Positions 17,016 to 24,955 of a stretch of 64,000 nt of DNA are shown here, piece after piece (positions within the stretch are counted from its first letter, which is position 1; every line of letters starts with the position of its first letter). The notes beneath the pieces were generated by a model. That model worked only from the letters and a program-made list of their open reading frames with translations. It did not search any database and was not told the DNA's origin. The position numbers and the translations under genes are program-made. The DNA comes from Ralstonia insidiosa (lineage in GTDB: Bacteria; Pseudomonadota; Gammaproteobacteria; Burkholderiales; Burkholderiaceae): positions 806,001 to 870,000 of the forward strand of contig NZ_VZPV01000001.1 in NCBI RefSeq assembly GCF_008801405.1. The letters run 5' to 3'.

Positions 17016-18461
17016 TTAGGAAGCACCTGCCTCAGGCACCAAGTCCACCACGGTGATGAGGTGCAACGGCGCCTCAGTGGCCGGATCGCGCGCCAGTGAC
17101 GTGGTCACGCGCACCGGTACGGCCGAGCCATCGCCGCGTACCAGTTGCAGCGAGAGCGCATAGGTTGGCACCGTGCCGGCGAGCAGCTCGCCGTATTGGC
17201 GCAGGTGGCGCGCAAGGTCATCTCGATGCGTGAGATCGAGCAGCGTGCGCTGCTGCAGCGCGGCCTCGGGCTGCCCCAGCAGCTTGCACAGCCACGGGTT
17301 TGCGCGCAGGCAGCGGCCCTCCAGGCTGACTTGCGCGATGCCGACCGGTACTTGCTCGAACAGCGTGCGCAGCTTGGCTTCGCTGTCGCGGAAGGCGGCC
17401 TGCGCTTCCACTTCGGCGGTCACGTCCTGCGCGGCGCCGATCATGGTGGGTGTGGCAGCCGTCGGGTCCTGCGCCTCGCCTTCCTCGTGGATATGACGGC
17501 GCGTGCCGTCGGGCAGGGCGATGGTGTATTCCACGCGATACGGCTGGCGTGTGGTCACGGCCTGGTCCAGCACGGCCTGCACACGGGCGCGATCGGCGGG
17601 AACGATGGCATCCAGGTAGCGCGCCATCGTCACCGGCGTGGCTTGCGGTACCCAACCGAAGATGCGGTACGCCTCGTCGGTCCAGCGGCAGGCGTCGCTG
17701 CCGGGCTCCCAGACCCAGCTTCCCAAGCGGGCGATCTGCTGCGCCTTGGCGAGCAGCGCTTCCGAATCGCGCAGCGCGGCCTCGGCCGTGCGGCGCTCGG
17801 TAATGTCCAGGCTGAGGCCGATCATCTTGACCGGGCGGTCCTGCGCATCGCGCACGAGTGTGGCGCGCGAGACGATCCAGCGCACCGTATCCGGCGCCGG
17901 GTTGATGCGGAATTCATGGGCGTAGACACCGCCCTCGGCCAGGTTCTGCGCGATGGCGGCCTGCACACCCGGTGCGTCTTCGGGGGCGACGCAGTGCCAG
18001 AAATCGTCCAGCGTACGGATCGGCCGGCCGAACAGCCGCGCGGCATTCGGTGAATACGCCACCGCATCCGTCAGCAGATTCCACTCCCACGTGACCACAC
18101 CGGAAATCTCCTGCGCGAAGGTCATGCGCGCCTCGCTTTCCATGATGGCGGCCAGGTGCTTCTGGCGGCCTTCACGGGCGCGGGTGTCGGTGCTCAGGTT
18201 GGCTTCCAGGTCGGCCAGCGCGCGGTCACCGTAGCGCAGCCACAGCCAGTTCACGTTCAGGAAGCGCGCCAGCGCCAGCAGGTTGGCGTATTCGATCTCG
18301 CCGCCGCGCGTCCACTTATGCACCGCCGAGGGCGACACCCCCAGCGCCGCCGCCACCTGCTTGAGCTGGATGCGGCCGCGCGTCAGCACGCCTTTGAGGC
18401 GGCCGGCAAAGCTGTCGTCATCGAGCGGGCCGTCAGACGACGGGAGTGAAGCAGCGGTCAT
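17016..18461 (-). CDS. HTH-XRE regulator with three PAS domains
   Basis: A 481-aa soluble protein. Residues about 19-76 form a Cro/CI-type HTH ('RIQLKQVAAALGVSPSAVHKWTRGGEIEYANLLALARFLNVN'). Three PAS/PAC units follow (about 112-232, 233-352 and 355-475), with PAC endings such as 'RDAQDRPVKMIGLSLDITERR'. No kinase, cyclase or transmembrane part is present, so it looks like a one-component cytoplasmic sensor-regulator, an unusual architecture. It is divergent from betB-betA, where a BetI repressor would normally be expected, so it is the candidate regulator of choline oxidation. Confidence 0.8.
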   Translation of the reverse strand: MTAASLPSSDGPLDDDSFAGRLKGVLTRGRIQLKQVAAALGVSPSAVHKWTRGGEIEYANLLALARFLNVNWLWLRYGDRALADLEANLSTDTRAREGRQKHLAAIMESEARMTFAQEISGVVTWEWNLLTDAVAYSPNAARLFGRPIRTLDDFWHCVAPEDAPGVQAAIAQNLAEGGVYAHEFRINPAPDTVRWIVSRATLVRDAQDRPVKMIGLSLDITERRTAEAALRDSEALLAKAQQIARLGSWVWEPGSDACRWTDEAYRIFGWVPQATPVTMARYLDAIVPADRARVQAVLDQAVTTRQPYRVEYTIALPDGTRRHIHEEGEAQDPTAATPTMIGAAQDVTAEVEAQAAFRDSEAKLRTLFEQVPVGIAQVSLEGRCLRANPWLCKLLGQPEAALQQRTLLDLTHRDDLARHLRQYGELLAGTVPTYALSLQLVRGDGSAVPVRVTTSLARDPATEAPLHLITVVDLVPEAGAS

Positions 18462-18528
18462 GGAGCGGGATTTACTGAGAGTGATTCGCGACAGTATAAC
18501 GCCTCGAAAATAGCGAAAAACTATCCAA

Positions 18529-18567
18529 TTGCCTGATTGTTAGGTCTTAACGATTGGCCTGAGGCAA
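18529..18567. promoter_or_regulatory. Nested inverted repeats in the regulator/betB intergenic region, candidate operator
   Basis: An inner 7-5-7 dyad ATTGTTA-N5-TAACGAT (18536-18554, one mismatch) sits inside an outer pair TTGCCT (18529-18534) and AGGCAA (18562-18567). The surrounding 18470-18630 is AT-rich against a GC-rich background, as expected for divergent promoters. It is a plausible binding site for the PAS regulator; no direct evidence. Confidence 0.45.
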
Positions 18568-18729
18568 CTAATTTTTCCTAGACTAGTCCATAATTCTCTA
18601 AAGGTAAATAAAAACACCAACAGTGAATTTCTGGGTCGCCGCACCGAATCCCGCCTGTTCAGGCGCTACGGTGTCGGCATTTCGGGCGCCGTCTTCTGTG
18701 TGCGCCAGCCATCAACAGGGCTACTGGAT

Positions 18730-20253
18730 ATGACGCAAGCTTCTCTTTCCACCGATTTTCGTTCCGCCACGCTGGCACCCCGTCTTGATCTGTATATCGA
18801 CGGCCAGTGGGTGCAGCCCGAAGGCGGCGTGTACCGCGACATCGTCGATCCTGCCAACGAAAACGTCCTGACGCAGGCCGCCGACGCGTCCGTGGCCGAC
18901 GCACAGCGCGCCATCGCCGCCGCTCGCCGCGCCTTTGACGAAGGCCCGTGGCGCAACACCGGCACGCGCGAGCGTGCCCGCCTGCTCAACCGCATTGCCG
19001 ACGCGATCGACGCCGATGCGGAAAACCTCGCCACGCTCGAATCGCTGAACACCGGCAAGACCATCATTGAAAGCCGCTGGGACATGGACGGCATTGCCGC
19101 CACGTTCCGCTACTTTGCTGGCCTGGTCGCCACCGAGTCGGGCCTCGTCAACGAAGCCCCGTCGCATGTCATCAGCCGTACGCTGCGCGAGCCGGTGGGC
19201 GTGTGCGGCCTCATCACGCCGTGGAACTACCCGCTGCTGCAAGCCGCGTGGAAGATCGCCCCCGCACTGGGTGCGGGCAACACCATCGTCATCAAGCCGA
19301 GCAACCTGACGCCGCTGACCACGCATCGCTTTACCGAGCTGCTGATTGAAGTGGGTGTGCCGGCGGGCGTGTTCAACCTGATCACGGGTGCCGGTGAAGC
19401 CGGTGCCGAACTGTCGCGCAACCTGGACGTGGATTTGGTCTCGTTCACGGGTGGTGCAGTGGCCGGTGCGGCGGTCATGAATGCCGCCATCGGCAACTTC
19501 AAGAAAATCGGCCTGGAGCTGGGCGGCAAGAACCCGAACATCATCTTTGACGATGCGGACTTCGATGCCGCTGTCGATCACGCCGTCAACGCTGCGTTCT
19601 TCCACGCCGGCCAGGTGTGCTCGGCCGGCTCGCGCCTGATGTTGCAAGACGGCATTCATGATCGCTTTGTCGAAGCGCTGGTCGAGCGCGTCAAGCGCAT
19701 CCGCATCGGCAACGGCTTTGAAGACGGCACGCAGATGGGCCCGGTGCAATCGGCCTTCCAGCGCCAGAAGATCGTCAACATGGTGCAAGCCGGTGTGGCC
19801 GAGGGCGCAGTGCTGCGCTGTGGCGGCAAGGCGCCGGAAGGCACGCAGTTCGAGCGTGGCTTCTGGCTGGAGCCGACCGTGCTCACCAACGTGAACGACA
19901 ACATGAAGATCGCCACTGAAGAGATCTTTGGCCCGGCACTGACCATTGAGCGCTTCTCTACCGAAGAAGAGGCCGTGCGCCGTGCCAATAACACGCCGTT
20001 CGGCCTAGCCGGCGCTGTGTGGACGCGCGATCTGGACCGCGCCAACCGCGTTTCGCGCGCACTGCGCTTCGGCACGGTGTGGGCGAACGACTATCACCCG
20101 TACTTCCCAGAGGCACCGTGGGGCGGCTACAAGGCCAGCGGCATTGGCCGTGAACTCGGCCGCGGTGGCCTGGACGAGTACACCGAACTCAAGCACAGCT
20201 ACATCAACCTCGCACCGGCCCCGATGGGCTGGTTTGGCACGGACGCTGCGTAA
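18730..20253 (+). CDS. betB: Betaine-aldehyde dehydrogenase (NAD(P)-dependent aldehyde dehydrogenase)
   Basis: A 507-aa aldehyde dehydrogenase. Motifs are 'TPWNYPLLQAAWKIAPALGAGNT' and 'KPSNLTPLT' (cofactor binding), 'SFTGGAVAG', 'LELGGKNPNIIFDDAD' with the general base Glu, 'AFFHAGQVCSAGSRLML' with the catalytic Cys, and 'EEIFGPALTIERF'. It would oxidise betaine aldehyde to glycine betaine. Specificity is inferred from the adjacent betA. ATG 18730 was chosen; the longer frame from 18700 adds ten residues without support. betA starts 16 bp downstream. Confidence 0.87.
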   Translation: MTQASLSTDFRSATLAPRLDLYIDGQWVQPEGGVYRDIVDPANENVLTQAADASVADAQRAIAAARRAFDEGPWRNTGTRERARLLNRIADAIDADAENLATLESLNTGKTIIESRWDMDGIAATFRYFAGLVATESGLVNEAPSHVISRTLREPVGVCGLITPWNYPLLQAAWKIAPALGAGNTIVIKPSNLTPLTTHRFTELLIEVGVPAGVFNLITGAGEAGAELSRNLDVDLVSFTGGAVAGAAVMNAAIGNFKKIGLELGGKNPNIIFDDADFDAAVDHAVNAAFFHAGQVCSAGSRLMLQDGIHDRFVEALVERVKRIRIGNGFEDGTQMGPVQSAFQRQKIVNMVQAGVAEGAVLRCGGKAPEGTQFERGFWLEPTVLTNVNDNMKIATEEIFGPALTIERFSTEEEAVRRANNTPFGLAGAVWTRDLDRANRVSRALRFGTVWANDYHPYFPEAPWGGYKASGIGRELGRGGLDEYTELKHSYINLAPAPMGWFGTDAA

Positions 20254-20269
20254 CCAGGGAGGGCTTGTT

Positions 20270-21991
20270 TTGACGACAAATACCGTACAGGAATACGACT
20301 ACATCATCGTGGGCGCAGGTTCGGCCGGCTGCGTGCTGGCCGCGCGCCTGACCGAAGACCCGGACGTGACCGTGCTGCTGCTCGAAGCGGGCGGCCCCGA
20401 CCACCGCTGGGATTTCCGCACGCAGATGCCGGCTGCGCTGGCCTATCCGCTGCAGGGCACGACGTACAACTGGGCCTACGAAACCGAGCCCGAGCCGCAC
20501 ATGAACAACCGCCGTATGGCGCAGGGCCGCGGCAAGGGGCTGGGCGGCTCGTCGCTCATCAACGGCATGTGTTTCATCCGCGGCAACGCGATGGACTACG
20601 AGCGCTGGGCGAGCGACTTCCAACTCGACGATTGGACGTACGCGGATTGCCTGCCGTACTTCCGCAAGTCGGAAACGTACGACAAGGGCGCCAACGATTG
20701 GCACGGCGATGCTGGCCCGCTGCAGGTCACCACGCCCAAGCAGGACAACAGCCTGCTGTTCCACGCCTTTATCGAAGCCGGTGAGCAGGCTGGCATTCCA
20801 GCCACGGACGACTTGAACGGCTATCGCCAGGAAGGTCTGGGGCCGATGGACCGCACCGTGACCGCCAAGGGCCGCCGTGCCAGTACGTCGCTCTGCTATC
20901 TGGATACCGCGCGCAAGCGTTCCACGCTGACGGTGCTGCCGCGCGTGCTGGCGGATCGCGTGATCTTCGAGGGCACGCGTGCCGTGGGCGTCGAAGCGCT
21001 GATGGATGGCAACCGCGAAACGTGGCGTGCGCGCCGCGAGGTGATCGTCACCAGCGGCGCCATCGCTTCGCCGCAGTTGCTGCAACGCTCGGGCGTGGGC
21101 AATGCGGATGAACTGCGCGCCATGGGCATCCACTCTGTCGCGCACCTGCCGGGTGTGGGTGAAAACCTGCAGGACCACCTGGAGATGTACATCCAGTACG
21201 AGTGCCTGCGCCCGGTGTCGATCTACGAATCCACGCTCTGGTACAACAAGCCGAAGGTCGGCCTGGAGTGGTACATGAACGGCACCGGCCCCGGCGCCAG
21301 CAACCACTTCGAGGCAGGCGGCTTCATCCGCAGCGATGACAGCTTCGAGTGGCCGAACATCCAGTACCACTTCCTGCCGCTGGCGGTGAATTACGACGGC
21401 AGCAACCCGGTGAAGATGCATGGCTTCCAGTGCCACGTTGGGTCGATGCGTTCGCCGTCCACGGGTTACGTGAAGCTTGCCTCGCGCGACCCGCGTGACA
21501 AGCCGCGCATCCTGTTCAACTACATGGCGCATGACGTGGACTGGCGCGAATTTCGCGCCGGCGTGCGCATTACGCGCGACATCATCGCGCAGCGCGCATT
21601 CGACCAATACCGCGGCCGTGAAATCAGCCCCGGCCCGAGCGTGCAGACCGATGCCGAGATCGACGCCTTCGTGCGCGACCATGCCGAGACCGCGCTGCAT
21701 CCGTCCTGCACTTGCAAGATGGGCTCGGCCGATGACCCGATGGCCGTGGTCGACAACGAGGGCCGCGTGCATGGGCTGGAAGGCCTGCGCGTGGTCGATG
21801 CATCAATCATGCCGCGCATCGTCACCGGCAACCTGAACGCGCCGACGATCATGATGGCCGAGAAGATCGCCGATCGTATTCGTGGCGTGGCACCGCTGGC
21901 GCGTTCGGATGCGGCGTTCTACGTGCATGGCAAATCGCCGCTGCAGGCGCCCGCCAAATCGCTGGTCGCCAGCGAACTGGTGACGGCCTGA
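20270..21991 (+). CDS. betA: Choline dehydrogenase (GMC oxidoreductase)
   Basis: A 573-aa FAD-dependent GMC oxidoreductase. It shows the FAD fold 'DYIIVGAGSAGCVLAARLTED', 'LLLEAGGPD', 'YNWAYETEPEPHMNNRRM', 'GRGKGLGGSSLINGMCFIRGNAMDYERWA', 'VTSGAIASPQLLQRSGVG' and the C-terminal catalytic 'HPSCTCKMG'. These are close to E. coli BetA, which oxidises choline to betaine aldehyde at the membrane. TTG 20270 is the start, fixed by AGGGAGGG at 20256-20263. The stop overlaps the porin start (TGATG). Confidence 0.93.
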   Translation: MTTNTVQEYDYIIVGAGSAGCVLAARLTEDPDVTVLLLEAGGPDHRWDFRTQMPAALAYPLQGTTYNWAYETEPEPHMNNRRMAQGRGKGLGGSSLINGMCFIRGNAMDYERWASDFQLDDWTYADCLPYFRKSETYDKGANDWHGDAGPLQVTTPKQDNSLLFHAFIEAGEQAGIPATDDLNGYRQEGLGPMDRTVTAKGRRASTSLCYLDTARKRSTLTVLPRVLADRVIFEGTRAVGVEALMDGNRETWRARREVIVTSGAIASPQLLQRSGVGNADELRAMGIHSVAHLPGVGENLQDHLEMYIQYECLRPVSIYESTLWYNKPKVGLEWYMNGTGPGASNHFEAGGFIRSDDSFEWPNIQYHFLPLAVNYDGSNPVKMHGFQCHVGSMRSPSTGYVKLASRDPRDKPRILFNYMAHDVDWREFRAGVRITRDIIAQRAFDQYRGREISPGPSVQTDAEIDAFVRDHAETALHPSCTCKMGSADDPMAVVDNEGRVHGLEGLRVVDASIMPRIVTGNLNAPTIMMAEKIADRIRGVAPLARSDAAFYVHGKSPLQAPAKSLVASELVTA

Positions 21992-22800
21992 TGCGCTGGC
22001 GCAAGGTCGCGACGATGCTGGGCGGGGCAGCGGCATGCGCTGCTGCGCTGCCCGCGCACGCCGATGACGTACCGGCCAGCGACGACAAGCGCTGGTCGGC
22101 CAATGCCTCCGTCGTCTCCCAGTACGTGTCGCGCGGCCTGCGCCAGACGTGGGGCAAGCCCGCGCTGCAGGCGGGCGTCGATTACACGATGCCGAATGGC
22201 TTCTACATCGGCGCGTGGGGCTCGCAGATCAGCGACCACGTCATCGCCGGCGGCCATGTGGAAATCGACACCTACGTGGGCTACGCCACCACCGTCGCGC
22301 ACGACATCGAGCTGACCACCGGGCTGTATCGCTACTGGTATCCGGGTGCCCGCTATGACAAGGCCTTTGCGGGCGGCCCGGCCACCGGCTACGGCTACAC
22401 GGAGTGGATGGTTGGCACCGGTTGGCGCGGCGTGTCGGTCAAGCTGTGGACATCGTTGTCGAACTACTTCGGCTTTGATGGCAACTCGCTGGCCGACGGT
22501 ATCGACAAAGGCAGCCGTGGCTCGACCTATGCCGAGGCCAACTGGGCTGTGCCGCTGCCCAACGATTTCACGCTTGGTCTGCACATCGGCCATGAGCACG
22601 TGCGTAACCACGGCGCATTCAGCTTTACCGACTACCGTGTCGAGCTGTCGCGGCCCATCAACAAGTTCCTGACGCTGTCCGCTGCCCTCACTGGTGCTGA
22701 CGCGTCTGCCTATGCCAACCAGGTGTCGGCGCGTAACGGCGCCGACCGCATGACGCTTGGCCGGCGCACGGTCGTGCTCAAGCTGACGGCAGCGTACTGA
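21991..22800 (+). CDS. TorF-family putative outer-membrane porin (betA-linked copy)
   Basis: A 269-aa protein with a signal peptide (to about residue 26, 'ALPAHADD') and a beta-barrel of the TorF/Gcw_chp family ('SANASVVSQYVSRGLRQTWGKPALQAGVDYTMPNGFYIGAWGSQIS'), ending in an aromatic residue (AAY) as outer-membrane barrels do. It overlaps betA by one base. A paralogue precedes glnK-amtB at 47306. Passage of choline or related amines is suggested only by linkage. Confidence 0.82.
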   Translation: MRWRKVATMLGGAAACAAALPAHADDVPASDDKRWSANASVVSQYVSRGLRQTWGKPALQAGVDYTMPNGFYIGAWGSQISDHVIAGGHVEIDTYVGYATTVAHDIELTTGLYRYWYPGARYDKAFAGGPATGYGYTEWMVGTGWRGVSVKLWTSLSNYFGFDGNSLADGIDKGSRGSTYAEANWAVPLPNDFTLGLHIGHEHVRNHGAFSFTDYRVELSRPINKFLTLSAALTGADASAYANQVSARNGADRMTLGRRTVVLKLTAAY

Positions 22801-22863
22801 GCGGCAGGCGGCGTCTTTCCTTCAACCCTTTCCTCACAACCTTCGCTCTGAGAGCAACACACC

Positions 22864-23166
22864 ATGGCCTCCCTGGGTTTTACCGACGTTGTCGGTCTGG
22901 TCGGCGTCGCCGCTTATGTTTCTGCGCACTTCGGCGTGCAGGTCTTGCATAAATCGCCAACCAGCGCATTTGCCGTCCGGCTCAACATGATCGGGCCGAT
23001 CTGCATCCTGATTTCGCTGATGGGTTCATTCAACCTGTCATCGTTCCTGACGCAATTCTTCTGGCTTGCGTTGACGCTGATGGGCTGGTGGCGGAACAAG
23101 CAGGCAGGGCGGCCGGTGGCGGAAGCGCCTGGCGCGCCGCGCCCAGGGCAGCCAGCGCAGCAATAG
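22864..23166 (+). CDS. CBU_0592-like small membrane protein
   Basis: A 100-aa protein with three hydrophobic segments ('VVGLVGVAAYVSAHFGVQVL', 'NMIGPICILISLMGSF', 'FLTQFFWLALTLMGWW') and a Pro/Ala-rich cytoplasmic tail. The layout resembles the CBU_0592 membrane family, whose function is unknown. It is last in betB-betA-porin, 63 bp after the porin, and followed by a terminator. Confidence 0.7.
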   Translation: MASLGFTDVVGLVGVAAYVSAHFGVQVLHKSPTSAFAVRLNMIGPICILISLMGSFNLSSFLTQFFWLALTLMGWWRNKQAGRPVAEAPGAPRPGQPAQQ

Positions 23167-23187
23167 GTTCGTGTTGTTTTGGCAAGA

Positions 23188-23213
23188 CCGCGCTTTCGAG
23201 CGCGGTTTTTTTT
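23188..23213 (+). terminator. Rho-independent terminator ending the betBA operon
   Basis: CCGCGCT-TTCG-AGCGCGG hairpin with a stable TTCG tetraloop followed by eight T residues. Confidence 0.93.
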
Positions 23214-23221
23214 CGCTCGCG

Positions 23222-23736
23222 CTATTTGCCGAATGCAGCGATCACGGCATCGATGAAGCTGGGCAACTTGGGCGTCGGCCTCCGGTCGGGCGAGTAGAGC
23301 GGGTGGATCGGCCGAGACGGCAGTTCATCATCGGCAAGCAGCAGGACCAGCCTGCCGCTCGCAAGATATTTCAGCATCGGCTGCAGGCTGATGCCCAGCC
23401 CTTCAAGCGCCGCCATGCGCAGTCCGGCGCCGTTGTCGATCGAGAAGCGGCTTTTCACGCGCGCCGCATGTTCCGGCCCATGTGCATTGGTGAACTGCCA
23501 GTCGAGCGCGGTGGGTGGCGCCCAGTACGCAAAGCCCAGGTATTCGTGCTCGGCCAGCTCGCTCGGATGCCGCGGCGTACCGTGCGTGGCCAGGTACGCG
23601 GGCGAGGTACACACCACCAACCGATACGACATCAATGCCGGCGCGATCAGGCAGGAGTCGGTCAGCGGCGCGATGCCGGTCACCGAGTCATTGGCTTCGT
23701 CCACCACATCGACGTATTGATGCTGCTTTTGGAACT
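23222..23736 (-). pseudogene. LysR-family regulator remnant (substrate-binding domain only)
   Basis: The frame gives about 160 residues of a LysR effector-binding domain: 'VDEANDSVTGIAPLTDSCLIAPALMSYRLVVCTSPAYLATHG', 'LDWQF', 'FSIDNGAGLRMAALEGLGISLQPMLKYLASGRLVLLL'. The HTH and first part of the effector domain are missing. An in-frame TAG lies at about 23736, right where the DNA begins to match the upstream region of the DPYT repeat genes. It looks like a gene beheaded by a rearrangement. The end is intact. Confidence 0.8.
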
Positions 23737-23843
23737 ATCGTTTAGGACGTTTCTTATTTTGTCGGTGGTGGCAACTATCTATTCTGATCTCAAGCGCAAC
23801 ACGTTGAGCGCCACCGAATATCCAGCCACATAAGGAACCGACC

Positions 23844-24116
23844 ATGAACACTCGTCTCTCCCGCAACACCCTCTTGACCCTAGTGGCCGCCGTGTCCGCT
23901 TCTGCCGCACTGCTGGCCCAACCGGCCGTCGCCGAACAGACGAAGGCCGACCCGTACACGCAAGGTGCTGTCGCCAAGGCCGATCCGTACACGGATGGCG
24001 CCGCCGCCAAGGTCGACCCGTACACCGATGGTGCCGATCGCCAGGCCGACACTTATGGCTACCTGTCGTGGAACCGCGATACGACGTATCCGACGACTTC
24101 TGACGCGCGTGCCTGA
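23844..24116 (+). CDS. Small exported DPYTxGA-repeat protein, short copy
   Basis: A 90-aa product with a Sec signal peptide (cleavage expected near residue 30, 'QPAVA|E'). The mature part is three 11-residue repeats of the form ADPYTQGAVAK followed by a closing block ADTYGYLSW and a short tail. I recognise no named family. It has no cysteine and no charged cluster; the repeats alternate D and K. TAAGGA lies before the ATG. The upstream region and signal peptide are clearly similar to those of the next gene, so the two arose by tandem duplication. Confidence 0.85.
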   Translation: MNTRLSRNTLLTLVAAVSASAALLAQPAVAEQTKADPYTQGAVAKADPYTDGAAAKVDPYTDGADRQADTYGYLSWNRDTTYPTTSDARA

Positions 24117-24136
24117 TCCGGTCGCTTGAAAAAAGA

Positions 24137-24167
24137 AAAGGCCCTGGAGGTGAAACCCAGGGCTTTT
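24137..24167 (+). terminator. Terminator after the short repeat protein
   Basis: GCCCTGG (24141-24147) / CCAGGGC (24157-24163) hairpin flanked by A-rich and T-rich stretches. It separates the two repeat genes into distinct transcription units. Confidence 0.85.
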
Positions 24168-24418
24168 CTGTTTGCGCGGCATTTTGCACGCGGCGGTCTG
24201 ACGACGCCGGCTCTGTGCACCAAGTTGTCGTGATGCTGTGAGCAATGTGATGCAAGCACCTCTGCATCAATGTTTGCTGCGGTGCTGTATTGTTGATAAT
24301 AGAAGAACAGTCTTTTCTTTGAAGTGCCATTTATTCTTCGGGGGCAACGATCTATTCTCACCTCAAGCGCAACGAACTGAGCGCAACCGAACATCCAGGC
24401 ACATAAAAGGAGCCGATC
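24168..24418. promoter_or_regulatory. Upstream region of the second repeat gene, partly duplicated from that of the first
   Basis: The last 90 bp (about 24327-24418) are recognisably a copy of 23752-23843: both share a 'GGCAAC-ATCTATTCT' segment, a 'CTCAAGCGCAAC' segment and the spacing to a purine-rich ribosome site. The shared TATTCT (23780-23785 in the first copy) is a candidate -10 element. The 150 bp before it (24170-24320) is AT-richer than the surroundings and holds no gene. Confidence 0.5.
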
Positions 24419-24877
24419 ATGAACACCCGTCTCGCAACCGCTTTCTCCCGCAACACCCTGCTGGCCCTGGTGGCCACTGTGTCCGCTTCTGCTGCACTGC
24501 TGTCGGCCCAACCGGCCGCAGCTGCCGTGCAAAGCGCTGATCCCTACACGCAAGGCGCTGTCGCCAAGGCTGACCCCTACACACAGGGCGCCGCCGCCAA
24601 GTACGACGTCTACACGCAAGGCGCCGATCGCCGGGCCGATACCTACGGCTACCTGTCGTGGAAGGGTGACCGCTTCGACCCGTACACCCAAGGTGCCGTC
24701 GGTAAGGCCGACCCGTACACCGATGGCGCTATCGCCAAGGCTGATCCGTACACGGACGGCGCTGCTGCCAAGTTCGACCCGTACACCCAAGGCGCTGACC
24801 GCCAGGCCGACACCTATGGTTACTTGTCGTGGAATGGCGATGCTTCGTATCCGAAGGACGCTGCTTCGAACGTCTAA
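24419..24877 (+). CDS. Exported DPYTxGA-repeat protein, long copy with doubled module
   Basis: A 152-aa product with a signal peptide (cleavage near residue 36). The mature part holds two modules: three 11-residue repeats plus ADTYGYLSW, then four repeats plus ADTYGYLSW and a short tail. Seven PYT/VYT repeats are seen in all (ADPYTQGAVAK, ADPYTQGAAAK, YDVYTQGADRR and so on). The short neighbour has one such module, so this copy has undergone an internal duplication. Function unknown. The regular Asp-aromatic-Thr-Gly pattern suggests a repetitive extracytoplasmic fold or binding surface, which is inference only. Confidence 0.85.
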   Translation: MNTRLATAFSRNTLLALVATVSASAALLSAQPAAAAVQSADPYTQGAVAKADPYTQGAAAKYDVYTQGADRRADTYGYLSWKGDRFDPYTQGAVGKADPYTDGAIAKADPYTDGAAAKFDPYTQGADRQADTYGYLSWNGDASYPKDAASNV

Positions 24878-24893
24878 TCGAACTGCACCAAAG

Positions 24894-24930
24894 CAAAAGG
24901 GCCTTGGGTTTCACCCCAAGGCCCTTTTTG
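24894..24930. terminator. Bidirectional terminator between the long repeat protein and lipA
   Basis: GGGCCTTGGG (24899-24908) / CCCAAGGCCC (24915-24924), flanked by AAAA and TTTTT, so it can stop transcription from both converging units. Confidence 0.92.
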
Positions 24931-24955
24931 TTTGTGCAGCGTTTCCGCTGGTCGA

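Noticed and set aside
23844..24877. CRISPR or simple tandem DNA repeat
   Set aside because: The repeats are 33-bp coding units with codon-level variation and no conserved spacer/repeat structure; they keep reading frame and encode a signal peptide first, so they are protein repeats.
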